Shown: positions 34,108 through 44,192 of the stretch, one piece after another
How positions within the stretch are numbered: position 1 is the first letter of the stretch
How the letters are laid out: every line of letters starts with the position of its first letter
Assembly (NCBI GenBank): GCA_023390115.1
Contig: JAEWDM010000040.1
Location: forward strand, 372,001 to 436,000
DNA length: 64,000 nt
Origin: Bacillota bacterium
Lineage (GTDB): Bacteria; Bacillota; Clostridia; Acetivibrionales; DSM-27016
Direction: 5' to 3'
Position numbers and translations under genes: made by a program
The notes under the pieces: generated by a model
Databases searched by the model: none
What the model was told of the DNA's origin: nothing
Seen by the model: the letters and a program-made list of their open reading frames with translations, nothing else

Positions 34108-36507
34108 ATGGGTATGAATTTGAAAAAAGCTTTTGCAATTTGTATGTCGATGGTTTTTTTGGCAGCAGGCATAGTAAATATACCTGTTACCACGGTTTTG
34201 GCTGATTCTGGCACTTTTTATGTTGACAATGTAGATGGAAACGATGAAAATGACGGAACAAGCCCTTCTAATGCGTGGAAAAGTCTTGATAAAGCAAATT
34301 CTATTACTTTGCAGCCGGGCGAAAGCTTGCTGTTTAAAGCAGGAGGAACATGGACCGGACAGTTGTCACCCAAGGGTTCGGGTACAGAAGGAAATCCTGT
34401 TAAGATTGGAATGTATGGAGAAGGAGAAAGGCCTCTCCTTGCAGGTGAAGGAGTATCTGAAACCGTATATTTTTACAATCAGGAGTATATAGAAATCAGT
34501 GATCTTGAGATTACAAACTGGACGTCTGAAGATGGTGTGCGATCCGGTGTAAAGTTTGAAGCAAAAGACGCGGGAACTCTGAATAATATTGTAGTACGTA
34601 ATCTTTCAGTACATGATATTAAAACTCACTATATCAGCGCTGACGGAAGCATTGCTAAAAACATGATAGGCAATGGAGGTATTATATTCAAAATTCGCGG
34701 AAACACTGTAAAGACCAAGTGGAATAATGTTCTTGTTGAGGGATGCACACTCTATAATATCGAGCACTATGGAATCAATCTTAACAGCTCATATACCAAA
34801 AGGGATGGCGTTACAGGGGCATTTGCACTGGAAACAGGTATCCCGGATTCAGAGTGCAGCGATTTTTATCCATCAACAAACATAATAATACGGGGGAATA
34901 CGCTTTATCATATCGGTAACGGAATGATAACTCCAAACGTTTGCGACGGAGTACTTATTGAAGGCAACAAATGTGATGACGGAAACGCTTATTATGCAAG
35001 TAATGTGCCCATTTGGTGGACGGTAACAGACAATGTTATAGCTCAATACAATGAAGTATCAAATACTAAAAATCCGGCCAATGGCGATGCCTGCGCTTTT
35101 GACGCCGATCTAAGCACATATAATGCGCTGATTCAATACAATTACACACATGATAATGCCAATGGCTTCTTCCTCTGGTGTTCATGGGATGGTCTGAGTC
35201 CTGCAAAAAATGTAACCATCCGCTACAATATCAGCCAGAACGATGGCGGACAGCTCTTCTGGTTTTCAAATGCGAAAAATGCCGGCAGCAGCGGGCATAA
35301 AATATATAATAATACTTTCTACATGTCCGGGGACACAGAGGTCATTAGTAGCTGGAGCGCCCCTATCAGTGATCCAACTTGGGTAGAATTTAAAAATAAT
35401 ATATTTTATAGCACAGGAAGCGGCGGATGGCCCACTGACGGTACAGCCTATACGGTGGATAACAACGCATATTACGGAGCAAGCGTAATAAACACAGCCG
35501 ATGCCAACAGGGTGACGTTAAACCCAATGCTGTCATCGCCCGGCAGCGGAGGTTCAGGAATAGATACTCTTGATGGATATAAGCTGGAATCAAGTTCACC
35601 TTGTATTGGTGCCGGTGCGGTTATTTCTGATAATGGCGGAGAGGATTTTTGGGGCGACCCTGTCAGTGAATCTGGATTGCCAAATATTGGCGCGTATAAT
35701 GGTTCAGGGGTAGAGTCAGGCGATATTGCCAAAGGCAAGACAGCTACAGCTTCAAGCTATGAGGATTCAACCAGAATGCCTGATAATGGAATTGACGGCG
35801 ACCTGAGTACAATGTGGATCGCGGATAGCGGAGAAGCCGGACAGTGGTGGATGGTTGATTTGGGCACAACATACAATGTAACCGAAAGTGAGCTGACCTT
35901 TGAAACCTCTGGAGAGGTTTGGAAATATAAAATTGAGGGCTCAATTGACGGGACAAACTTTAATGAATTGTATGACCTGACAGCGGATGGATCTTCCGAT
36001 ACAATCCAAAATCACAGCTATAATTCCGTAGCCAGATATTTGAGGATAACATTTAGTGCCGCACCCGGAACTAAATGGACTGCATTTAAGGAATTCAAGG
36101 TTTATGGAACACCGAAAACAGTGACTTACCTGATTAAAAATCGCTGGACCGGATGGAATATCAAGGCGAGCGATACATCAGACGCCGCAATATGTAGTGA
36201 TGAAGACACGGGGCTGTATGCACAGTGGGAAAGAGAAACAGTCGATGGGTATGTTTTATACAAGAATATTATGACCGGAGAGTATCTGAATATTCAGAAT
36301 CTTACTGGAAATGTTGAAGCATCGGTAGTACCCAATGCTTATTGGAGCGCGCAATGGGAGGAAGCAGCGACAGATGAATATGTACGTCTGGTTAACCGCT
36401 GGAACTCATTACCCGCTCATATCGAAAATGGATCGGGGTATGTACAGTATGGGACAATTGAATCTACAGCCTGGAGCTCTCATTGGAGTATAATTGCTGT
36501 GGATTAA
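34108..36507 (+). CDS. Secreted parallel beta-helix protein with discoidin and beta-trefoil-like C-terminal domains
   Basis: 799 residues. Signal peptide ends near VLA-D (about residue 32). Residues 35-530 look like a right-handed parallel beta-helix as in pectate lyases and some glycosidases: FYVDNVDGNDENDGTSPSNAWKS opening (by position 37-60), then repeated short strands with asparagine ladders such as ISDLEITNW, IVVRNLSVHDI, VLVEGCTLYNI and IIRGNTLYHI. Residues 539-670 form an F5/8 type C (CBM32-like) domain, and residues 675-799 a beta-trefoil-like lectin module (LIKNRWTGWNIKA, LVNRWNSLPAHIE). It opens a locus with an importer, GH89 and GH112, so it probably binds and cleaves the extracellular polymer or glycoprotein. 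The catalytic family was not identified. Confidence 0.8.
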   Translation: MGMNLKKAFAICMSMVFLAAGIVNIPVTTVLADSGTFYVDNVDGNDENDGTSPSNAWKSLDKANSITLQPGESLLFKAGGTWTGQLSPKGSGTEGNPVKIGMYGEGERPLLAGEGVSETVYFYNQEYIEISDLEITNWTSEDGVRSGVKFEAKDAGTLNNIVVRNLSVHDIKTHYISADGSIAKNMIGNGGIIFKIRGNTVKTKWNNVLVEGCTLYNIEHYGINLNSSYTKRDGVTGAFALETGIPDSECSDFYPSTNIIIRGNTLYHIGNGMITPNVCDGVLIEGNKCDDGNAYYASNVPIWWTVTDNVIAQYNEVSNTKNPANGDACAFDADLSTYNALIQYNYTHDNANGFFLWCSWDGLSPAKNVTIRYNISQNDGGQLFWFSNAKNAGSSGHKIYNNTFYMSGDTEVISSWSAPISDPTWVEFKNNIFYSTGSGGWPTDGTAYTVDNNAYYGASVINTADANRVTLNPMLSSPGSGGSGIDTLDGYKLESSSPCIGAGAVISDNGGEDFWGDPVSESGLPNIGAYNGSGVESGDIAKGKTATASSYEDSTRMPDNGIDGDLSTMWIADSGEAGQWWMVDLGTTYNVTESELTFETSGEVWKYKIEGSIDGTNFNELYDLTADGSSDTIQNHSYNSVARYLRITFSAAPGTKWTAFKEFKVYGTPKTVTYLIKNRWTGWNIKASDTSDAAICSDEDTGLYAQWERETVDGYVLYKNIMTGEYLNIQNLTGNVEASVVPNAYWSAQWEEAATDEYVRLVNRWNSLPAHIENGSGYVQYGTIESTAWSSHWSIIAVD

Positions 36508-36571
36508 AAAAGCTTTGCGATAAAGCACCGGGCTTCCTGTACTTAACCTTTTAAACATGAGGAGGATTTCT

Positions 36572-37897
36572 ATGAAAAGATTACTATCAATAGGACTGGC
36601 GGCAGTTTTTACTTTATCAATGGTTTTATCCGGATGCGGAAGTAATGGTTCAAGCAGTAAGGACTCGCCGGCCTCATCGGGGTCAACGGCTCAAGCGGCT
36701 CCGGAAGCAACTGCCGAACAACCTGTAAGCAAGACCAAAATAAGGATGACATACTGGAATAAGGAAGATACTGTAAAAACCCTGTTGAGCCTGATTGAGG
36801 AAAAGCTTGCTGATGTAGAGCTTGAATATCAATTTATTGACAACAGCCAGTACGGAAATATAATTGAAACTCAATTGGCTGCAGGACAAGGACCTGATAT
36901 TATTGGAAATGGTCCGGTGGCGGTTCAAAAGCATGTGAAGCTCGGATATGCGGAAGACTTAAGCCGTTATGCTGATAAGTACAGTGAATCCGGAAAACTG
37001 GTTTACTCTGTTGACGGAAAGCTTTATGCATTGCCTGGGATTAGCTGGTTTGAAGGAATATTCTATAACAAAGATATTTTTGAAAAATATGGCTTAACAC
37101 CTCCAAAGACTTTTGAAGAGGAACTGGCAATACATGAGACCTTGAAAAATGCCGGAATCAAGCCACAGGCAATGGGAGCAAAATCATGGGAGCCTATGAT
37201 GAAGTCATCCATGGGCTTTGTAATGAATGATTTCCTCTTCACCGATGCAGGGGAGGGATTTGATGAGGAATTCGGAAAAGGTACAAAAACTCTGGACGGA
37301 AACTGGAATAAGTCAATTGCCAGATGGGCGGAGCTCATTAAGAGGGGATATATAACAAAGGATATGTTAGGTATAGATTACGATCAAGCTCTTGCTGAAT
37401 TTGCAACCGGTGAAGCTGCAATGTGGGAATCAGGCCCATGGGCTGTTGATACCATTAAACAGAAGAATCCTGATTTAAACTTTGATATGTTTCCATTCTA
37501 TGGCGACGAGCCTGGAACAGGTTATTTGATAGGCGGCCCTGGAGTGGGCTTTGAAATAAATAAAGCATCAGAGGGAAAAGAGGCAGCGTTCAAGGTTATG
37601 GATTTAATTTCAACACCTGAAGGGCAAAAAGCATTCTGGAATGACAACAAGGGCGGAAGCAGTTATCTTGTGGGCGTGGAATTGGAAATGCCGGCTGAGT
37701 TTGCAAGCTGCGCCGAGGTACTCAAAGCCGGAAATGTATACTGCCCATGGAATGTGTGGTCAAATCAGGGGTATGTAAATTTCGGAAACATTATCAATGA
37801 TTACGGCAAGTACTTCCAGGAATTGCTGTCAGGCGGAAAAGACGTTGATGAGGTATTGAAAGCAATTGATAAAAGAGCGGCTGAACTTAGAAAGTAA
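36572..37897 (+). CDS. Sugar ABC transporter substrate-binding lipoprotein
   Basis: 441-residue extracytoplasmic binding protein of the SBP_bac_1 (family 1) type. Lipobox LSGC with modified C22, a Ser/Ala-rich linker, then KIRMTYWNKEDT at the start of the mature fold and GEAAMWESGPWAV, characteristic of oligosaccharide-binding members. ATG 36572 has a GAGGAGG site; an ATG 15 bases upstream overlaps that site. It feeds the two permeases downstream, separated from them by an mRNA hairpin. The likely ligand is an oligosaccharide containing alpha-GlcNAc and galactosyl-HexNAc, inferred from the enzymes in the same locus. Confidence 0.92.
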   Translation: MKRLLSIGLAAVFTLSMVLSGCGSNGSSSKDSPASSGSTAQAAPEATAEQPVSKTKIRMTYWNKEDTVKTLLSLIEEKLADVELEYQFIDNSQYGNIIETQLAAGQGPDIIGNGPVAVQKHVKLGYAEDLSRYADKYSESGKLVYSVDGKLYALPGISWFEGIFYNKDIFEKYGLTPPKTFEEELAIHETLKNAGIKPQAMGAKSWEPMMKSSMGFVMNDFLFTDAGEGFDEEFGKGTKTLDGNWNKSIARWAELIKRGYITKDMLGIDYDQALAEFATGEAAMWESGPWAVDTIKQKNPDLNFDMFPFYGDEPGTGYLIGGPGVGFEINKASEGKEAAFKVMDLISTPEGQKAFWNDNKGGSSYLVGVELEMPAEFASCAEVLKAGNVYCPWNVWSNQGYVNFGNIINDYGKYFQELLSGGKDVDEVLKAIDKRAAELRK

Positions 37898-37927
37898 TAC
37901 ACAAGAGCCACATAAAATGAAATGGTG

Positions 37928-37953
37928 CTGTGGTGGTACAAAAGCCACCGCAG
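37928..37953 (+). other. Intercistronic hairpin between binding protein and permease genes
   Basis: CTGTGGTGG (37928-37936) and CCACCGCAG (37945-37953) form a 9-bp stem (one G-T pair) with an 8-nt loop. Such hairpins commonly leave the binding-protein mRNA in excess over the permease mRNA. Confidence 0.6.
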
Positions 37954-37984
37954 TATTATTTCTATGAAAGGAATAAAATATATT

Positions 37985-38881
37985 ATGCAATATAGAAGAG
38001 ACAATTTGAAAAAAAATATAGCCTATGAGTTCATGCTTCTGCCTGCGCTGGCATTGTATGCGGCCTTCTGCTTATATCCTTTTATTACTACATTTTATTA
38101 CAGTATTACAGATTATACAAACATTAATCTGACCAACCTTAAGTTTGTGGGAGTCTCAAACTTTGTTGAAGCTCTCAATAATGACCTTCTCCGTTCATCA
38201 ATAAAAAACTCATTGATTTATGCGGTTCTGATGACTGTTTTTCAAACAGTATTAGCAATACCGTTGGCAGTAATATTGGATAAGAATCTCAAAACTAAAA
38301 ACTTTCTGAGGATGATTTTCTTTATGCCGGCAGTTTTCAGCAGCTTGGTAATTGGCTACTTGTGGAATTTTATAATGTCTACCTCAGACTCAGGACTCAT
38401 CAATAATTTATTAGGATCAATCGGAATAGGGCCGGTAAATTTTCTGGGCGACGGAAAAATTGCCCTGTACTCTGTTGTACTAACTCAACTATGGCAGTGG
38501 ACAGGATGGGCAATGGTTATTGTCCTTGCAAATTTACAGAGCATTTCAAAGGAATTTTACGAGGCTGCGGAAATTGATGGGGCCAATTCATGGCAGAGTT
38601 TTTTGAAGATTACCCTGCCCATGCTGAACCCTTCTGTAACAGTTGTTACTGTAACTGCTATGATAGGCGGTCTTAAGGTTTTTGACATTATTTTCGCATT
38701 AACCCAGGGAGGACCCGGCTATGCAACAGAAACCATTATGACAGCCATGATGAAAAAGGCATTTACGGATGGTTATTATGCGGTGGGCAGTGCATTTGGT
38801 GTTATATTTTTTGCAATAGTTATGGTTATTACAATAATTATGATGAAATTATTAGGTAAATGGGAGGAAAAGCTGAAATGA
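37985..38881 (+). CDS. Sugar ABC transporter permease (MalF/UgpA type)
   Basis: 298-residue membrane protein with six helices and the ABC transporter inner-membrane EAA motif (FYEAAEIDGANSWQSFLKITLPML, positions about 198-221) that contacts the ATPase. ATG 37985 is preferred since the upstream in-frame starts at 37922 and 37964 lack ribosome binding sites and would add a charged leader. It forms the channel with the following permease. No ATPase gene is in the locus, so a shared MsmX-type ATPase is expected. Confidence 0.9.
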   Translation: MQYRRDNLKKNIAYEFMLLPALALYAAFCLYPFITTFYYSITDYTNINLTNLKFVGVSNFVEALNNDLLRSSIKNSLIYAVLMTVFQTVLAIPLAVILDKNLKTKNFLRMIFFMPAVFSSLVIGYLWNFIMSTSDSGLINNLLGSIGIGPVNFLGDGKIALYSVVLTQLWQWTGWAMVIVLANLQSISKEFYEAAEIDGANSWQSFLKITLPMLNPSVTVVTVTAMIGGLKVFDIIFALTQGGPGYATETIMTAMMKKAFTDGYYAVGSAFGVIFFAIVMVITIIMMKLLGKWEEKLK

Positions 38882-39729
38882 GACATAGTACAGGAAGAGC
38901 TTCAAAAAGAAAAAGCAGTATGCTGATATTAGAAATATTTATGCTGATTCTGGCTGCAATTACATTCATCCCTATTTACTATCTGCTTGTAAGTACATTC
39001 AAAACACCTGAGCAAGCGACTCTGAATCCGCTGGGACTTCCTTTGCAGCCTACATTTCAAAATTATATAAAAGCATGGGGCACAATGAATTATCCAAGAG
39101 TATTTATGAATAATTTAATCATTACAGGCTGTTCTGTTGCAGGAATTGTAATTTTTGCTTCAATGGCCGCATATACACTTTCAAGAAAACAAAACAGACT
39201 GAACAATGCAATTTTTTATATGTTTCTATCAGGCATTATGATTCCATTTCAGATGGGGCTTGTAAGCTTATATAAGCTCATAATAGCACTTCACCTCATG
39301 GATCGTCTGCCAAGCGTAATTTTAGTTAATATCTCCGGAGGAGTAGTGGTAGCAATGTTCCTTTTTAAAACTTTTATTTCAACGACTATACCTTGTGAAC
39401 TGGAGGAGTCGGCATTTATTGATGGCTGCGGCGTTTACAGAACCTTCTGGCAAATTGTATTTCCTTTACTTAAGCCTGTAATAGCAACTGTAGCTATTCT
39501 CAATACCTTGAACGTATGGAATGATTTTATGAATCCGCTTTTATTCCTTCAAAGCAGGGAAAAAGGTGTAATATTGCTGGAGATATTCAGAAATATAGGA
39601 CAATTCTCTGTGGATTGGACCAGTCTGTTTCCAATGCTTGTACTGGGAGTACTGCCATTAATGATATTTTATGTCTTTATGCAGAAATACATAATTAAAG
39701 GGGTCGCGGCCGGTGCGCTTAAAGGCTGA
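38878..39729 (+). CDS. Sugar ABC transporter permease (MalG/UgpE type)
   Basis: 283 residues, six membrane helices, EAA loop ELEESAFIDGCGVYRTFWQIV (shown in part; about 174-194). ATG 38878 overlaps the stop of the preceding permease (ATGA) and has GGAGGAAAAG before it. A short basic leader precedes the first helix. It is the second half of the importer channel and is followed 42 bases later by the GH89 gene. Confidence 0.9.
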   Translation: MRHSTGRASKRKSSMLILEIFMLILAAITFIPIYYLLVSTFKTPEQATLNPLGLPLQPTFQNYIKAWGTMNYPRVFMNNLIITGCSVAGIVIFASMAAYTLSRKQNRLNNAIFYMFLSGIMIPFQMGLVSLYKLIIALHLMDRLPSVILVNISGGVVVAMFLFKTFISTTIPCELEESAFIDGCGVYRTFWQIVFPLLKPVIATVAILNTLNVWNDFMNPLLFLQSREKGVILLEIFRNIGQFSVDWTSLFPMLVLGVLPLMIFYVFMQKYIIKGVAAGALKG

Positions 39730-39771
39730 TAAATAGATTTAGCTATATTCTAGCTGTAATTAGGAGGGTAC

Positions 39772-41922
39772 ATGAGTGCATTCATTAATCATATTGAAAA
39801 ATATGATAGTCAGAATAAATTATCTCAGATTTATGATTTGGTTAAAAGAACAATAGGAAATGAATTATCTGAAGCATTCCGGTTTGAATTTATTGACTAT
39901 GAAAATGATAAAGATGTATTTGAACTGGAAAGTAAGTTTAATTACATTAACATAAAAGGCTCCAGCAATACAGCCCTTGCATCAGGTTTCAACTATTATC
40001 TGAAAGAATTTTGCAAGGTACATTTTTCATGGTGCGGCAATCAGATGAGATTTCCTGAACCCTTGCCTCGGGTGGAAAAAATAGTAAGAAAAACTACTCT
40101 ATACAGCTACAGATATTATCTCAATTACTGCACATATTCTTATTCCATGGCTTTTTGGGATTGGGAAAGATGGGAGAAGGAAATAGACTGGATGGCAATG
40201 AATGGGATTAATCTGGTCCTGAGCACCATAGGACAGGAGGAGGTATGGAGACAATTTCTGTTAAAGCTTGGATACGGCAAACAGGAAATAAGTGAGTTCA
40301 TATGCGGTCCTGCATATTTTCCATGGCAGTGGATGCAGAATATGACATCATGGGGAGGGACGCTTCCTGAGTGGTGGTTTGCGGAAAGAGTTTCACTGGC
40401 AAACAAGATACATGAACGGATGCTGTCTTTGGGCATAGCTCCGGTTTTACAAGGATACAGCGGTATGGTTCCATCTGACTTTAAGCTCAAATATCCTGAC
40501 GCAAAAGTAATTGACCAGAAACTGTGGTGCGGGTTTAAAAGACCGTCTGTATTGTCTCCTGACGACCCCTTATATAGCAATGCGGCATCCATATTTTATG
40601 AAGAACAGAGCAATTTGTTTGGCGGCAATATTCATTTCTACTGTGTAGATCCATTCCATGAAGGCGGCAATACAGAAGGTATAAATCTGACCAGGTGTGC
40701 AGAAATTATCCGGAAAAAAATGCTTGAACATGATAAAAATGCAGTTTGGGTTATGCAATCCTGGCAGGATAACCCTAAAAAGGAGCTGCTTGATGGTTTG
40801 GAAAAGAGTAATATTCTTGTTCTTGATCTCTGGTGTGAATCAAAACCGGTCTGGAAAGAGAATAACGGGTTTCATGGAGCGCCCTGGTTATGGTGCATGA
40901 TTCAGAATTTTGGAGGCAAAAACGGCTTATTTGGGAATATGGACATTATTTCCAGGGAGCCTGTTGCAGCCATGAAAAACCCGAATTCGGGGAAAATGGC
41001 AGGAATTGGGCTGGCTATGGAAGGAATAGGCACAAATCCTGTTATGTATGAGCTGTTGACAGATATGACCTGGCGCAATGAAGCACCCGATGTAAGTCAA
41101 TGGCTTTTCAAGTACATTGAAAGAAGGTATGGAAAAGCTCATTCAAAGGCGGTTGAAGGATGGAAATACTTGAAAGAGAGTGTTTATAACTGCTGTACAG
41201 AACAGCAGGGGGCTATGGAATCAATTATTTGCGCCCGACCTGAAATGAAAATAGAAAATGTCTCCGAATGGGGGCCGAAGGAATATTATTACGATAAAAG
41301 CTTTGTTAAAAAGGCAAGTATTTTGCTATTCCAAGGTTATGAGGAATTATCATATTCTGATGCGTTCATGTATGACATAGTAGACATAACCCGTCAAGCT
41401 CTGGCTGATACTGCAAGAGATTACTATAGTAATTTAATAGACACATATAACTGCAGAAATTTAAGCGAGTTTAATATATGGGCGGATAGATTTCTTGAGC
41501 TTATACTGGATCAGGATAAGCTTCTTGGCACCCGTAAGGAGTTCCTTCTGGGAGCGTGGTTAAAAGATGCAAGAAATTTGGGCAGAACAGAATCAGAAAA
41601 AGAACTGTTTGAGTTTAATGCACGCACTTTAATAACCTTATGGGGAAACGAAGAGGCATCGGAATCACTTCACGAATACTCTCACAGAGAGTGGGCAGGT
41701 CTTATAAGAGATTTTTACTACCCAAGATGGGAAATGTATATCAGCTCTCTTAGAAAGGCCTTGAAAAATAACGAAAATCCACAAGAAATCAATTGGTATA
41801 CATGGGAATATGCATGGACGAAAAAAGGAAATGATTTTTCTGAAAATCCAAAGGGCGATACTTTTAAAATAATTGAAAACATCATAAGTAAGTACTACAA
41901 ACTAACGGAATGCGGGTTGTAA
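39772..41922 (+). CDS. GH89 alpha-N-acetylglucosaminidase, predicted cytosolic
   Basis: 716 residues related to human NAGLU and bacterial GH89 enzymes, which remove terminal alpha-linked N-acetylglucosamine. Segments typical of the family: YRYYLNYCTYSYSMAFWDWERWEKEIDWMAMNGIN (positions 101-135), PWQWMQNM, GGTLPEWW, IAPVLQGYSGMVP, HFYCVDPFHEGG and LWCMIQNFGGKNGLFGN. Unlike many secreted bacterial GH89 proteins it has no signal peptide or binding modules, so it should act on imported glycan. AGGAGG precedes the ATG. It lies between the permeases and the GH112 gene, suggesting GlcNAc removal before phosphorolysis. Confidence 0.9.
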   Translation: MSAFINHIEKYDSQNKLSQIYDLVKRTIGNELSEAFRFEFIDYENDKDVFELESKFNYINIKGSSNTALASGFNYYLKEFCKVHFSWCGNQMRFPEPLPRVEKIVRKTTLYSYRYYLNYCTYSYSMAFWDWERWEKEIDWMAMNGINLVLSTIGQEEVWRQFLLKLGYGKQEISEFICGPAYFPWQWMQNMTSWGGTLPEWWFAERVSLANKIHERMLSLGIAPVLQGYSGMVPSDFKLKYPDAKVIDQKLWCGFKRPSVLSPDDPLYSNAASIFYEEQSNLFGGNIHFYCVDPFHEGGNTEGINLTRCAEIIRKKMLEHDKNAVWVMQSWQDNPKKELLDGLEKSNILVLDLWCESKPVWKENNGFHGAPWLWCMIQNFGGKNGLFGNMDIISREPVAAMKNPNSGKMAGIGLAMEGIGTNPVMYELLTDMTWRNEAPDVSQWLFKYIERRYGKAHSKAVEGWKYLKESVYNCCTEQQGAMESIICARPEMKIENVSEWGPKEYYYDKSFVKKASILLFQGYEELSYSDAFMYDIVDITRQALADTARDYYSNLIDTYNCRNLSEFNIWADRFLELILDQDKLLGTRKEFLLGAWLKDARNLGRTESEKELFEFNARTLITLWGNEEASESLHEYSHREWAGLIRDFYYPRWEMYISSLRKALKNNENPQEINWYTWEYAWTKKGNDFSENPKGDTFKIIENIISKYYKLTECGL

Positions 41923-41970
41923 GAAGCTTTTAGAAATTTTAATGCACAAATTTATACGAGGAGCAGATAT

Positions 41971-44139
41971 ATGAATACATTTAATGAGTGTACAGGGAGA
42001 GTAACACTGCCGGCACAATCGGGAATGGAAAAAGAGGTGCTTGAGCTGGCAGAAAAGTGGGGGATTGATGCCGTGCGTGACAGCGATGGAACCAAACTGT
42101 CACCCGAAATCTCAAAAATGGATTTCGACGTTTATTCCACACTCTGCATAATCAGGGAAGATAATGAGTGGGCCAAGCAGAACAGAGATAAGCTGCAGCA
42201 ATTGTACCTTATGACAGAGCACGAAACCGCAAAGTCGGAATTGCTTGAAATAGACTTGCTGAAAAACTATTTCAGGGAGCAATTGCAGATTGATTTATTT
42301 CATGATCCAAAGCAATGGTGGGAAGTAATTGACAGAACAACAGGGGAATGCGTTGATGCTTCATTTTGGGAGGTCATCCCCGGAACATCTATTGTGAGGC
42401 TTACAAAAGCAATTCCATGGCATTCTTATACCGTAACATTTCTTGTATATCAGATTTGGGAGCCTGTCTCAATGTATAATCATATAACAAATTCATGGAC
42501 AGAAGAACACAAATTGCCGGTTGACCCAAGGCACCCTGAGACCAGAGAACACATTCTGGAAGTTTTGGATAAATGGCTTGCAGAGCATCCTGATACTGAT
42601 GTCGTGAGATTTACCACATTTTTTTACAACTTCGATCTTATTTATAATAAATATGGAAAGAATAAGCAATTTGACTGGTGCGGGTATTTAGGCAGTGTCA
42701 GTCCGCTGGCTATGGAGGAATTTGAAAAAGTAAAGGGATACAGGCTTAAGCCGGAAGATTTTGTGGATTTCGGATATTATAACACTCCATTTCGGGTTCC
42801 ATCATCACAGTACCTGGATTGGATGGACTTCCAGCAGAAATTCATTTCGGAGTTTGCCGGAGAGTGTGTTGAACACGTACATAAAGCAGGTAAAAAGGCA
42901 ATTATGTTTTTTGGCGATCATTGGATCGGAGTAGAGCCTTATGGAAAATATTTTGAAAGCATAGGCCTGGACGGTGTTGTGGGCTCAGTTGGTGACGGAA
43001 TATGGCTGAGAATGACGGCTGATATACCTATGGAGAACAGAGAGGTGAGGTTCCTTCCATACTTCTTCCCGGATATTTTTTGTGAAAATGGCGATCCGGT
43101 TAAAGAAGCTCAGGAAGTGTGGAGAAAAGCAAGAAGGGCACTGTTAAGAAAGCCTGTTGAAAGAATGGGCTATGGGGGGTACCTGAGCTTGGCTGTTAAA
43201 TTTCCTGAATTTGTTGAGTTTATAGCAAATGTTTGTAATGAGTTTAGAGAAATTCATAATAATATTAAAGGTGATAAGCCATACAGTGCACCGTTTAAGG
43301 TCGGAATATTAAACGCTTGGGGAAGGCTGCGTTCATGGCAGGCATATCAGGTTGCGCACTTTTTTGCCGACATGAGAATGAGTGTCTATTCAGGAGTTCT
43401 GGAAGCGTTGAGCGGAATGAATGTAAATGTGGAATTCATTAGCTTCGATGATATAAAAAATTGTGGAATTCCTGAGGATATGGGGGTTATCATAAACGCA
43501 GGAGATGCCGGTACCGCCTGGAGCGGAGATAAGTACTGGATAGATGAAAGTATTGTAACTTCTCTGCGAAAATGGGTTGGTAACGGCGGAGGCTTTATAG
43601 GCGTAGGTGATCCTGCAGCTTATGAATATCAGGGCAGGTATTTTCAATTAAGTGATGTTCTTGGTGTTCAAAAGGAGATTGGCTTCAGCCTTAGGACAAG
43701 TAAACCGGATATAACTGTTGCGTCTACACATTTTATAACGGAAGATACCGGGTGCAAATTTGATTTCAGTGAGGAATCAAATTATGTTTTTCCTGTAGAT
43801 TCTAATGTCATTCTTTTGAACAAAACTGCCGGAAGCACAAATTTGTCGGCAAATGAATATGGGAATGGGCGTTCTGTATATATTTGCGGATTGCCCTTCG
43901 GCTCAGAAAACACCCGCTTGTTAATGAGAGCAATTTATTGGGCTGCCGGAAAAGAGCAGGAAATGCTAAACTGGTTCAGTTCCAATCTTAATGTGGAATG
44001 TGCGGCCTACCTTGATGCGGGTAAAATTGCAGTTATTAATAATTCCTACGAGGAACAGGAAACAGTTATATACAAGAGTAAGTCTGACTGTTTTAATGTA
44101 AATTTGAAACCTTTAGAAATTAAGTGGATAGATCTATAA
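41971..44139 (+). CDS. GH112 1,3-beta-galactosyl-N-acetylhexosamine phosphorylase-like
   Basis: 722-residue cytosolic phosphorylase, the usual length. GH112 enzymes split galacto-N-biose/lacto-N-biose, or in some clostridia galactosyl-rhamnose, with phosphate to give galactose 1-phosphate. Family features: GRVTLPAQSGME at the N terminus, VVRFTTFFYNFDLI, DWCGYLGSVSPLAMEEF, and the general-acid aspartate D316 in FFGDHWIGVEPYG, close to D313 of the Bifidobacterium enzyme (from memory). The C-terminal half holds a glutamine-amidotransferase-like domain (GVIINAGDAGTAW) and a beta domain. An ACGAGGAG site precedes ATG 41971. The GH89 neighbour favours Gal-HexNAc over Gal-rhamnose as substrate. Confidence 0.9.
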   Translation: MNTFNECTGRVTLPAQSGMEKEVLELAEKWGIDAVRDSDGTKLSPEISKMDFDVYSTLCIIREDNEWAKQNRDKLQQLYLMTEHETAKSELLEIDLLKNYFREQLQIDLFHDPKQWWEVIDRTTGECVDASFWEVIPGTSIVRLTKAIPWHSYTVTFLVYQIWEPVSMYNHITNSWTEEHKLPVDPRHPETREHILEVLDKWLAEHPDTDVVRFTTFFYNFDLIYNKYGKNKQFDWCGYLGSVSPLAMEEFEKVKGYRLKPEDFVDFGYYNTPFRVPSSQYLDWMDFQQKFISEFAGECVEHVHKAGKKAIMFFGDHWIGVEPYGKYFESIGLDGVVGSVGDGIWLRMTADIPMENREVRFLPYFFPDIFCENGDPVKEAQEVWRKARRALLRKPVERMGYGGYLSLAVKFPEFVEFIANVCNEFREIHNNIKGDKPYSAPFKVGILNAWGRLRSWQAYQVAHFFADMRMSVYSGVLEALSGMNVNVEFISFDDIKNCGIPEDMGVIINAGDAGTAWSGDKYWIDESIVTSLRKWVGNGGGFIGVGDPAAYEYQGRYFQLSDVLGVQKEIGFSLRTSKPDITVASTHFITEDTGCKFDFSEESNYVFPVDSNVILLNKTAGSTNLSANEYGNGRSVYICGLPFGSENTRLLMRAIYWAAGKEQEMLNWFSSNLNVECAAYLDAGKIAVINNSYEEQETVIYKSKSDCFNVNLKPLEIKWIDL

Positions 44140-44192
44140 AATATAGATTCTTACCTCTGTGCGTTTCAACGGTGTAAATAATATATATTCTG

